Below are positions 54,646 to 64,000 of a stretch of DNA of 64,000 nucleotides, piece after piece. The position numbers and the translations under genes are program-made. The notes beneath the pieces are model-generated. The model was not told where the DNA came from. It made no database searches and worked only from the letters and a program-made list of their open reading frames with translations. Numbering within the stretch: position 1 is the first letter of the stretch; each line of letters begins with the position of its first letter. This DNA comes from Guadua angustifolia (taxonomy: Eukaryota; Streptophyta; Magnoliopsida; Poales; Poaceae), in NCBI GenBank assembly GCA_036346375.1, contig CM070520.1:43233854-43297853 (forward strand), in the 5' to 3' direction.

Positions 54646-55600
54646 GGAGGGCGCTTATGGCCTGGTTGATGGCGACCTGGGCCATCCGCGAGCGCCCCTG
54701 GAGTTCGGTGCACTCCTTCCTCCACGCCGCCACGGCTTAGCGGCTATGAGTACAAGCCGGTCACACAACGCGGAGAGGGGGAGAATAGGGACGGAGCTTC
54801 CATTCTCGGGATCGATTCAACCCGAGCTCACGGAATGTGTTGCAACAACAGACGCCATACCTCGTAAGTCTTGATCTTCTTTCGATGAGCGGCTCGCTCG
54901 CACTTAGCGTGCCACCGTCGACGATCGGGATCGCCTGACCGCAAACAAGGAACGGGGTTAGTGTGAATGGGGGAACCCAAAATGAGCTACGCTCAGTGGA
55001 GAAATGGACGTTGGTCGAGGTGAGGCGTCAACGGGCAAGATACAGCGAATTATACTGGTTCAAGCCCCCGTGAGGGTAATAGCTCTACTCCAGTCCTCTC
55101 TTGAGGAGGAGGAAGTCTCTATTCTTGAGTACAGAGGTGGTTATAGCTTCAGCTTGAGCGCTCTGATTATGGCTATTGTCCTATTGCTTGCGTGTTGATG
55201 TCACCATGTCGTTTGCCGTTCTGCCTCAAGGAATTTTATACCCCTCCCAGCCGTTACCAGAAACGGCCAGGAGAGATTCCCGGAGTAGTGTATGGTGTGC
55301 AATGAAGATGTGCTGCAACTATTCCGGATCTGACGCCCACGTCCGCCTTAACCCTGGGATTCCTGGTCTTGGTAACCGCCGAGTAAGCACACACCTTCAA
55401 GCCAAGGTCGAGGTCATGCGGGAATTGGGTTCCCACTCCCCGAGCTCAAGGTCGTGCGGGGATTGGCGCAGCTTAGGTCGTGGTCGTAGTCCCATGTCGC
55501 CCGACCAGTGCCGGGACCCTCATGATCAAGCGTTGACCTATCAAAGATTCTCGATCCCCGATATTTCCAATTTGAAATGTCTGTAATGATACCTCATCGA
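54646..55600 (-). repeat. Probable LTR / leader of the gypsy element
   Basis: GC-rich, non-coding on inspection, upstream of gag on the minus strand, so it should hold the leader, primer site and 5' LTR. Candidate LTR limits are about 54975 to 55600, but neither TG/CA ends nor the primer site could be fixed. Confidence 0.4.
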
Positions 55601-55689
55601 GACAAGATCAAGAAGGGAACCATATATGATTTGTGCCTCTTTATAAACGGTTCTTCTTTAGAACCGTATGTGATGTTGATTTTCAATTG

Positions 55690-57420
55690 ATTACTAAATT
55701 TTAATTTATTGGCTAGCCTTAGAAATTGCTAGCCATGCCCTCTAAAACAAAAGACAGTACATAGCATGATCAGCATATTATTACGACATAAATTTAAAAA
55801 TGTACTCCAATCACATGTTACACAACATATAGCACATCCATTTCATAAATCAACTCAGATCACATATTACAACATATGTACAACGCATCCATTTCAGAAA
55901 TCAACTAACATATATACTAACCAATTGGATTCAAAAGTACAAATGACAAATTCATAGCATAAGGTTCACAAATTAATCTGAATGCACGATAAGTAACAAA
56001 ATCACAACTCGTGATCTGTTGAGCCCTAAGTAGCATCTGCCCTTTGGATTTAAGACCTCACGCATCAAGAAAGTTCAGAGCTATCCTCGAATACCCTAGC
56101 AGGTCAGCCTGTTCCAACGGAGATTCAGTGCACTACCAAGCCTGTCGATGAAAAGAGTAAAGTCCCACATGTATATAAATTAATAAGTGGAAACAATTAT
56201 TGCAAGATTGACAAACCTGTATGACATTGGTCTTCTGGGAACTAACGAGGAGTGCCATGTTGTGGCAAACATAGAATCCACATAGGTCAGTGCCCTTTGA
56301 CTGTTGGTGGCATTGCCAAAACCTAATAGGTTAATTAGTTCCGAAGGTATTATTATGGAGTTTGAAGGATTATTGCGTACTATCAGATACCAGAAACTTA
56401 AAAGTGTACATTAGAGTGGCTGAGCTCTTCTTGTGTGACCCTCCCCTCAATTTGTAGACACCAAATGACATGTCGAGAAAATCTCGATAGGCTTCAAATC
56501 ATGGGTGCCGCCTTTTTGGAATCAAGGTAAATTACCCGCCTGCCTCAAGATAGTTACTGAGTAGAACCCAAAGGATACCTACATAGGTATGTCGTCATGA
56601 TCACCGAACCTAACTTTGAGGTGAGATATATAGTAGAAATTAATGAGTATAGCATCCGACGAAGCACTTACCTCGGGTTGTAGGGTAAAAATATGAATTT
56701 TTTGTCTGAATGAGCCAACAGTGCTTTTTCCACGTACTCGTGGATGACTTCTTTATTTTCATCCATGGTTTGCTTGGACACCATGTGTGGGTTGGTGAAA
56801 CCCCCCAGTTGTTCCCTTGCTAATTGCTATTGCTTTCAGATCATGTATCTATATATACAAAATCAAGGATGATATATATATGATATTTATCCAAGGCCGT
56901 AAATGTAGATGGTGATTGCACACACTTATATTATCCAAGATCTTATGAATGAGGCGCCGAGTGATTTGAGGTTATACAGATCGAACAAGTCAAGAAAGGC
57001 ATCACTTAAGACGCCCATCTAAAGACCGGTGAGAAATACTCCTCCTTGAAGCTCACCGAGATATTCGATGTTCGTTGGGCCACCGCTTGTTGGCTTGTTG
57101 TATGTACCATTCTTGCAATCTAACGCAGACTAATGAAAGCATCTCCTTACGCTCATCCGTAATCTAACGGTTGCCTCAAATTAATTGCCACACCAATGGG
57201 GCAAACGGAAAGTCACGAAATGACGTGGTCCATTTCGATTTGCCCTTGTCTTCTCCTCCCCTTCTACCAAATTTTGTCTTCACAGGAGACGACTGGGCCC
57301 TTACTGCAGTAACGGTCTACGTGTGACGAGACATGATAGCCAATTTGGCGGGCTTCTTCGATGCATGACATGGCTCTGGTAGTGCTAGTAGCTCCGACAC
57401 AGCATGTGGTACCTCATTAG
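55690..57420. other. CACTA 3 3' part, introns and weak coding traces
   Basis: AT-rich, no convincing frame. Duplicated CACATGTTACACAACATAT / CACATATTACAACATATG segments occur at 55810-55890. It may hold 3' exons of the minus-strand transposase-like gene, but I cannot place them. Confidence 0.4.
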
Positions 57421-57429
57421 CGGGGTTTG

Positions 57430-58130
57430 CAAAGGACACACTGCCCGAAGAAGTGGGATGTGACCTCGCTCTTCCCTAGTTTTGGGCACACGGGTCCACG
57501 ATCAAGGCAAACGGAGATGCGACCTCCTTCTGAACTGCCTCATCATCCTCCCTCATCCATTGCGCGATCTTACCCGCGTACCTAATTGAGCCGAGTCTGT
57601 GTGGGTGTGTGTTTTTTAACTGGACGGTCTTGTGAGCCACACTTTGAAGCACGAACTCTTCCGTCGTCTTCAACTCAACAAATTATCCCCAAATGTCTTC
57701 AGAGATGAACCCGTACTTCTGGAACAAAGACATTTCCTTATTGACATAATTAGCAATGAGAACACTCTTGAAGTTCTTCCACGCCTTTCTCGCCACTAGC
57801 AATGCGTACCGTCGTAGTGTAGGCATAGCGTCTTGTGGAAACTCAAACGACGTGAATATTTCTATCACCAGGTTATCGTGCTCCTCATCTGTCAGTGTCT
57901 TCCATGATGGAAAGGTGATGGGGACCCTTTCATGCCCAATGACCCTACACATAGTTCGAAAAGCTACTGCAGCCTTTGGAAGGGCGATAGGGGCCCCATC
58001 AAGCAGATCAACCACCGTGATGGTGTATCGGCTTTAAGGCCTTTTACTAAGCCCTTTTGTACCATGCATGTTTCCTTCTACATTGGGCGTCATCAGATCC
58101 CTTCGACGGCGAGGATTGAGGGGACGCCAT
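57430..58130 (-). pseudogene. Plant transposase, Ptta/En/Spm (Transposase_24-like), TNPA position
   Basis: The start ATG at 58130 gives MASPQSSPSKGS. Two stops interrupt before the frame from 58015 reads TFPSWKTLTDEEHDNLVIEI, then LVARKAWKNFKSVLIANYVN and FQKYGFISEDIWG, and after a shift EFVLQSVAHKTVQLKNTHPH, GSIRYAGKIAQWM. The W-x8-h and KAWKNFKS pattern with a following kinase-unlike helical region fits the plant En/Spm-associated transposase family that binds subterminal repeats. It is in the expected place downstream of TNP2. Confidence 0.7.
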
Positions 58131-58139
58131 CTTGTATGA

Positions 58140-59020
58140 TGCAAGGTTAAGAGTAGGTAAGTTAAGAGAAGCAAATTTAAGAGAAGGTAAGTTAAGAGTT
58201 ATTTTATACATGAAAGGTTAAGAGAATCAATATTGCTTACAACACCAATCAGGCAAATGTGAAGATTTAATAGGAAGATGTGAATTTGTTTGTGGTGCTC
58301 TCAAAAATTGGGCAAATGTGAAGATTTTTTAATCTTCATTCTCAATCACAAATGGTATTGTGTTTTAATGGCTGAATTTGCTGATGCATAAATGAATTTT
58401 ATGTCATTCATACAACGAATAATGTCTTCTATCACAAACTGAATGAAGATTGTATTATATTGCTCTCAGATAAGGGTTGGTTGAAGATTTTAAATCTTCA
58501 AGCTTAATCACGAATGGGCTAATAATTAATTCAATGATAAGGCCTTGAACCCTTACCACCTTAATATTTAGATTATGCACTTGCTAACTGAATCAACAAT
58601 AGACTACCAGCTCAAATAGCTTTAATAAGATGATTTTAATGCAGTACAACAGCACTAAAACTGATCCACTCAATCAAACTTTAAGCACACCAATAATAGT
58701 TAAGATAACAAAGTGTATTTAACTAAGCATCTAAATAGCACATGTACTGATATAACAATCTCAATCTGCGCATGGATCAGAAATTAAACCAGAATGCTGT
58801 GACTAATAGCACAATCAAGATTAAACCAGTAGCTAGTATATATAATGAAGTTCTGATAGAAAGGTAATAACAGTCAAGAACAAGCTATTAGCCAGATATA
58901 ATCTAATTAGCATTTAAGCCTATGGTTCAAGGGCTAGTTCATAGAAATAAATGTTCTAGTCATCACAATACCCATTATCATCTTCGAGCAAGTAAAGCAA
59001 CAAAAAAACGGAGACAAAAA
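58140..59020. other. AT-rich interval in CACTA 3
   Basis: Short tandem GTAAGTTAAGAG units at 58150-58195 and repeated CAAATGTGAAGATTT near 58255-58340. No gene; probably intron or intergenic DNA between the two transposase genes. Confidence 0.5.
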
Positions 59021-59024
59021 GCGG

Positions 59025-59315
59025 GGAGGGCACCACCGAGGGGGGAGGGCACGGGGAAGGGAGGAGGGCACTACCGAGGGAGAGGGCGTAGACGAGGGGA
59101 GACACCACCGAGGGGGAGGGCGCGGCCGAGGGGGGAGGGCGTGGCTAGGAGTCGCCGCCAAGGGGGGAGGCGCAGCCTAGAGGGAGAGCATGGCTGAGGG
59201 AGGAGGACACCACCGAGCTAGGGCGCGAGCGTGGCCAAGGGGTAGGGCGCCGCTGAGGGGGGAGGGTGCGGCCAAGGGGGGAGGGCGCCGCCGAGGGGGA
59301 GGGTGCGCACTAGCT
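59025..59315. repeat. GC-rich minisatellite GAGGGGGGAGGGCGC
   Basis: About 14 degenerate units of 18-22 bp of the type CCGAGGGGGGAGGGCGCGGC. Apparent Arg/Gly-rich frames on either strand come from the repeat. Confidence 0.88.
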
Positions 59316-59413
59316 AGGGTTGTAATAAACTGAGTGTGCGTGCGTGACTGCTTTCCTTCCGATGGTCCTGATGCCCTGGAGCCTCCTCTCATGGCGGGAT
59401 CGAGGCACACCTA

Positions 59414-61719
59414 TCAGTTCGACCTAAGCAATGTAATCCACGCAGAATTCAACGACCTCTTCGGTTGCATAACCTTGAATAATGCTACCCTCCGATCGAG
59501 ATCGATTCCGTATGTAGGACTTGAGAATCCCCATGTACCTCTCGAACGGGTACATGCTACGTATAGTAGGAACACAGGCCCGCACATCTTCATCTCCCTC
59601 ACAAGGTGAACAATGAGATGGACCATGATATCGAAAAACAACGGAGGGAAATACATCTCAAGATTACATAGTCATTACCACCTCAGCCTGCAAAGCATCT
59701 AGTCCTTCAGGATCGATGACCTTCTGAGCAATTGTGTTAAAGAAATAACATAGCCTTGTGATTGCCTCTCGGACCTTGGTCGGTAAAATACTTCTAATTG
59801 CCACAGGGAGCATCTGTGTCATAAGCACATGGCAATCATGGGACTTCATGACAGTTAAACTCAAATCGTGCATCGAAACAAGTCTTTTCATGTTGGATGA
59901 GTAACCGGATGAAACTTTCACACCATGCAAGCACTGGCATAGTTCGGTTCTCTCGGCCTTAGATAGAGTGTAACAAGCAGGTTCGTAGTATGTTTGGCTT
60001 TTATCGGTCTCTTTCGGTGCTAACTCAGGTCTGATGCCCATATCGACCAAGTCAAGGTATGCATTCATACCGTCCTTTGTTTTCTTAATGTTCAGTAAGA
60101 TCCCAATCAAGCTATCACAGACATTTTTCTCTACATGTATCACATCAATGCAGTGTCAAACTTCTAGGTGCTTCCAATAAGGTAGGTCTCAAAATAATGA
60201 TCTCTTCTTCCACATGCTCTTCTCATGGGTCCTCTATTTACATTCCTTTCCTAGCGCAACATCCAACTTCTTAACTATATCATGAATGTCTGTCCCGCTT
60301 GAAGGTTTTGGAGCTAAAGCATCTTCGGTCATGTTGTCGAATTGTTTCTTCATCTTACGGTATGCGTGATTCCTCCAAGGAACCTACGGTGACGATGTAC
60401 ACGATTTTACGTGAGTGATTCACCAGACACTCTCGGCCATCCAAGCAAAGGAGTACATGCTTTGGCTCTTTTGTACTCGCCTCGACAAAGTTAGCAAGGG
60501 TAGGATAATTATTTATGATGTAGAACAACAGCAACAAGAAAGTGAAGTACTCTCGCTTATGAGTATCCCATACCTTCACCCTAGGAGCCCACAATGTATT
60601 GAGATCCTCCACTAATGGTGCTAGGTACACATCAATATTGTTCTTAGGTTGCTTCGAGCCTTAGATGAGTATAGATATCAATATGTGCCGTGATGGCGCT
60701 CATGTTACCGAAAAGCATCCATTCCATCCGCACTCAATCCAAACCTTATATTCCTTGGATCCGCTAGAATTCTTCAAACCTCCTATCGATGTTTCTCCAC
60801 CGCATGGAATCAAGCAGGTACCTAATCATTCCATCATTCTTACGCCATCCGAAAGTGCCATGGAAACAATTTTGCCTCTTTTGGGTTCACAAACAAACAC
60901 TTCAAATGGGGAATTATAGGCAGATACCATGCCACCTTAGCGAGAGGTCCTTTCTACACCTCCATGCCATCCTTGTCATCATTCGATCTATCTTTACACT
61001 TGTACTAGGATGCGTTGCACACCGGACATACATGCAAGTTTATGTACTATTTGCAAAGACAGATACACTATCTCTGGACAGCATGTATTCTTTCTACTTC
61101 CATTCCCAAGGGACAAAGAACCTTTTTGGCTTTGTAGGTGGTTGTCGGCAACTCGCTTTTCCTCCGTACATATCCGCTATCAGACCTAACAACGCCGTGG
61201 AAATTTTGTCGGACTAACTATTGCTTGCCTTTAATTTCAGCAGTTCTAGCATGAACGACAACCTTGTGTATTTGGACTTGCAACCTAGGAACAAAGGTTT
61301 CTCCAAGTCGTCCATCAAGCCCTGGGATTTTACGTACCTCCGCTCATCACGGTTCCCTTCTACATCCCATACCATCTGATCTAGATTGTCATCCAAAGTA
61401 TAGTCGATATCTTCCGGAGAATCATTGACTTCGTTGATGATATCCAGAGTATTGTCGACTTCGTTGATGATGGTAGTCTCTTCACCGTGACTGGTCCAAC
61501 ATGTATACCCCCTTTTGAAACCCTGTAGAATCAAGTGTGTTTCAATCTACGTTGGATTTTGAAACATTCTCAGATTCTCGCAGTCAATGCATAGACAAGG
61601 CATAAATTTCACCCCCCTTGTTCAACATATCTTTCTCTGTAGCTCTTCTAAAAGTGGAGACACCATTAATATACTCGGCGCCACACGGTTCTCAAATAGA
61701 CATCCAAATTTCGGTCCAT
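59414..61719 (-). pseudogene. TNP2-type CACTA transposase, minus strand (element 3)
   Basis: The start ATG at 61719 begins MDR as in element 2; the 61534-61214 frame gives GFKRGYTCWTSHGEE, the acidic linker and KPLFLGCKSKYTRLSFMLEL. A decayed middle runs through 61200-60360. 60143-59664 reads MIHVEKNVCDSLIGILLNIK, LSKAERTELCQCLHG and SHDCHVLMTQMLPVAIRSIL, followed at 59656-59414 by the DUF4218 segment MYFPPLFFDIMVHLIVHLVR and CGPVFLLY. The DUF4216 C-terminus was not seen before the minisatellite. The sequence is clearly related to the transposase of element 2 in opposite orientation. Multiple frameshifts; not functional. Confidence 0.85.
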
Positions 61720-62410
61720 TTACGCTACATATGTAACAATAGGTCTTAAATGATGAATTAAGTACTTTAGAGTGCTCATGACATGTGCTATATATAGGCT
61801 ACATTTCTATTTGCCGATTAACCTATATAGCTCCTAACATCAAAAAAGAACGAATGGATATGCATGTAAGAACCAACTACTACTTTAGATCGAAAAGTAT
61901 AAATGGATCTGCACAAAGTTATAGCAAATATATCTACTTTACATCACAGAGAATAAATGTAGCTACAACAAGCTATAGATCTACAAATTAACCTACTTCA
62001 TTTCCCTCTTCGCCAAGGTAGATATTAAATATAATGCAAATTTGAACCAATTACTACTTTACATCATAGAGAACAAATGGATCTACAACAAGCTAGATGT
62101 AGAACACAGCTTCATTTCCCCCCAGCTAGATCTAAAATATAATTCAAATTTGAAGCAATTACTAACCTTAGATGACCTAGTGCACAAGGATCTACAATTA
62201 TTGCTTCAAATCTAGGGTCTCTTTCACCGTAACGCCTCAATTGTAGCCACCTCGAAATATCGAGGAAACCCTAAAAATACAAAGGCGGTCAAGGCTCTCT
62301 GTTCTTATATATTTAATAGAATTGATCATCACAGACTGTTTGTGCATAAAACCATCTGTGATGATTAATCACAGATGGTTTTATCCACAAACCGTTTGTG
62401 ATGTTCCCCT
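61720..62410 (-). other. CACTA 3 5' region with subterminal repeats
   Basis: AT-rich leader with repeated CTAGATCTA/ACATCATAGAGAACAAATGG segments, the minus-strand equivalents of the leader in elements 1 and 2. At 62361-62389 ACCATCTGTGAT is followed by GATTA and its inverted copy. Confidence 0.7.
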
Positions 62411-62786
62411 TTGTCTTCCCAATATAGACGTGCGCAGTGTTTCGAGTTGATCGTTTCGTCTTCTGAGAGAATTAAAACCATCTGTTCAAATTCCACTTTG
62501 AAGACCATGTTCTAGGTGGTATTTCATTTCCTCAATGCAGATCGTTAATTGCACTTCCGCGGCTATAAGAACAAAGAGCCTGATCGACTGCCTCTATACT
62601 CGATCGATCAGCAACAAAAAAATTCCCTCTAACGCCGCCATGAGCAACAAGAAAGACATTCTCGCCTCCTCGCTATTTCGCCGCTAGCCTCCAACGAAGA
62701 CTCACGCCACCACCGCTTTCACCTCCAAGAGAGTACACCGATAAACCTCCGCCACCGCCACCGCTGACTTCACCTCCGAGACCCTT
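62411..62786. other. Unassigned interval, possible 5'UTR
   Basis: Non-coding; from 62690 it becomes C-rich with CCACCGCC runs like a grass 5'UTR or first exon. Confidence 0.35.
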
Positions 62787-63083
62787 ATGACCCTACAAAG
62801 AATGGTCAGGGCGCCAGTCGGTGCCATATCCATGAATGTGCCAGCCGTCAATTACTTGTCGCCACCTGCGTTGAGCAACACCGCTCCCACCTCCGCCTCA
62901 AGTGTCGCCGGGCAGAAGCCTCTGCCGCCAACTTCCGACGACGACGATAGCTACAACTTGTCGGAGGGCTATCATGATGGCTGGGAGCTGGAGGAAGACC
63001 TAGATAGAGCTAGCACAAGCGAAGACCTAGACGGTCGTAGCAACGACTCCAACTCCGATGATGACTCCAGTGATGATGAGTGA
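62787..63083 (+). CDS. Hypothetical acidic ORF (98 codons)
   Basis: An ATG frame with a neutral N-terminal half (APVGAISMNVPAVNYLSPPA, SSVAGQKPLPPTSDDDDSY) and a strongly acidic Ser/Asp C-terminus (DGWELEEDLDRAST, NSDDDSSDDE) ending in TGA. Codon use and GC are gene-like and a C-rich leader precedes it. No family recognised. Acidic tails of this kind occur in transposon-borne and in host first exons, so it may be another captured piece. Coding status is uncertain. Confidence 0.3.
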   Translation: MTLQRMVRAPVGAISMNVPAVNYLSPPALSNTAPTSASSVAGQKPLPPTSDDDDSYNLSEGYHDGWELEEDLDRASTSEDLDGRSNDSNSDDDSSDDE

Positions 63084-64000
63084 TAGACTAATTAAGTAGT
63101 GTTCCTAGTAGTGTTATATCCAGTAGTGTTTAATTGATCATTTATTTCAGATTTTACAAAATTTTAGCAATTAATTAATGATTTTCACTATTTTTAGATT
63201 TAAATAAATAACTTAATTGAGATAAATAAAACTAAAATTATGCTGGAAATAATTTTCCCAAGTTCAAATGTTCCAAAGTATTTTTAATAATTGTTCCAGA
63301 ATTTTTGAAGTTTATTTGATATTTTCTATAAAGCCATTTGTATTTTTGGTATTATGTTAATTTAAAAATAATGTAAATCTTTCTTTTTCCCTTTTTGGGC
63401 AAAAATCCATCTTTTCCCCTTAACACACTTTATTTTCCAGCTCAGCCGGCCTTTTTCTTCCCCCTTCCCCACCCTCCGTCCCATGGCACCTTGGCCGGCT
63501 TAGTCGAAATGGTCCGGCCGAGCCGCCACTCCACCTCCTCGCATGGCTCAAAGCCAACCGAAAGGTGCTATCACCCCTTGGGCCAAGCCAAGTCACCGCT
63601 TGCTCCACCTCGGCCTCTCTTCTTCATTTGCTTGGAAATGATGAAGCTCCATTCATCTCCTTCTCAGCCGGCCATCGCCTCTCCCTACTCACCACCGCCA
63701 CCTCGGAGCTCCAATTGCCGAACTATCCACGTCACAATGTGCACCTCATCTCCCTCTTCCTTTTCCCCCCTTTTCCCAACTCCACTCATCTTGACATCTG
63801 CTTCGCCTTGGCCCACCACCGCCACTATCATGGTCGCCACCGCCATCGCTGGCGCCGGGCCGCAGGCTCATCGGGCGCATAACGTGAGCATGCCATCGCT
63901 ATCCCACATCGCCTTGCCATGCAATCGGTGCACTCGAGCATGCCCACTAAGCCAAGCCAACTCAACAAGAAGAAAAAAAAGAGGAGAAAAAGAAAAGGAA
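63084..64000. other. Unassigned sequence to window end, possible LTR
   Basis: AT-rich 63100-63410 then C-rich with repeated GCCGGCC motifs (63446, 63492, 63669). The layout AT-rich to CCGG-rich resembles the LTR of some grass gypsy elements, but no ends are visible. The 63565-63882 frame has no family features. The window ends in an A/G-rich run. Confidence 0.3.

Larger units (their letters stand above)
55601..62410 (-). mobile_element. CACTA element 3, minus orientation (ends approximate)
   Basis: On the minus strand a TNP2 gene (61719 to about 59414) is followed by a Transposase_24-type gene (58130 to about 57430), the TNPD-TNPA order of En/Spm elements. Subterminal motifs AACCGTATGTGATG (about 55665) and ACCATCTGTGATGATTA (62361) with its inverted copy mark the two ends. 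Clear CACTA termini were not found, so limits are approximate. Confidence 0.75.

Noticed and set aside
55280..55292. GGAGTAGTGTATG as right terminus of CACTA element 2
   Set aside because: No subterminal repeats adjoin it and it lies within GC-rich sequence assigned to the gypsy leader/LTR.
57756..58037. Plus-strand 93-codon ORF
   Set aside because: Antisense of the Transposase_24-like gene, which has recognisable motifs on the minus strand.
59334..59609. Plus-strand 91-codon ORF
   Set aside because: It is the antisense of the DUF4218 part of the minus-strand TNP2 at 59414-59656.

Overview
The window looks like a repeat-dense stretch of grass (Poaceae) nuclear DNA. It has nested LTR retrotransposons, four CACTA (En/Spm) elements, small TIR elements, a tRNA-derived SINE and only fragments of host genes. 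Intron boundaries, GC-rich monocot-type 5' exon fragments, 5-bp LTR target duplications and the TGGTATCAGAGC primer site support a plant. I cannot name the species. I see no intact host gene and no bacterial-type feature.

Layout. 1-4787: decayed Ty1/copia element with its 3' LTR, followed by a possible last exon of an unrecognised gene (4788-4940). 5880-7000: LTR-like debris around a 650-bp foldback. 7190-7746: two SINE copies. 8613-11575: complete CACTA element with TSD TCA carrying a PIG-A fragment and other exon pieces. 12040-12518 (minus): receptor-kinase fragment. 12519-16206 and 16207-~50290: a tandem segmental duplication whose second copy has been inflated from about 4 kb to 34 kb by insertions. 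Copy A carries a CACTA fragment, and nested in its terminus is a 579-bp hAT element carrying two exons and an intron of a UDP-glucuronate decarboxylase gene.

Copy B was hit by a Tourist-like MITE (16272-16690), by a 17.8-kb LTR-retrotransposon multimer (16980-34827), and by an ~11-kb block (35357-46463). The multimer is LTR-gag-LTR-gag-LTR-gag-LTR with a period of about 5417 bp and one CAGGG target duplication bracketing the whole array. The 11-kb block holds a CACTA element with TNP2 remnants, a plant-transposon-protein domain and a Ulp1-type protease region. That protease region is broken by a 1.1-kb hairpin and by a solo LTR (TSD TTACG) of the same family as the multimer.

The right part (46872-62410) has two more CACTA elements in opposite orientation, a MORC-ATPase gene fragment (52870-53441), a minus-strand Ty3/gypsy gag with probable LTR, and GC-rich minisatellites. 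The last 1.6 kb has a short acidic ORF and unassigned sequence.

Most interesting: the single-TSD retrotransposon multimer, in which outer and inner LTRs form two haplotype pairs; the concentration of inter-copy differences at CAG/CTG/CCGG sites, which may be a methylation-linked basecalling artefact; and the gene-fragment captures in CACTA and hAT elements.
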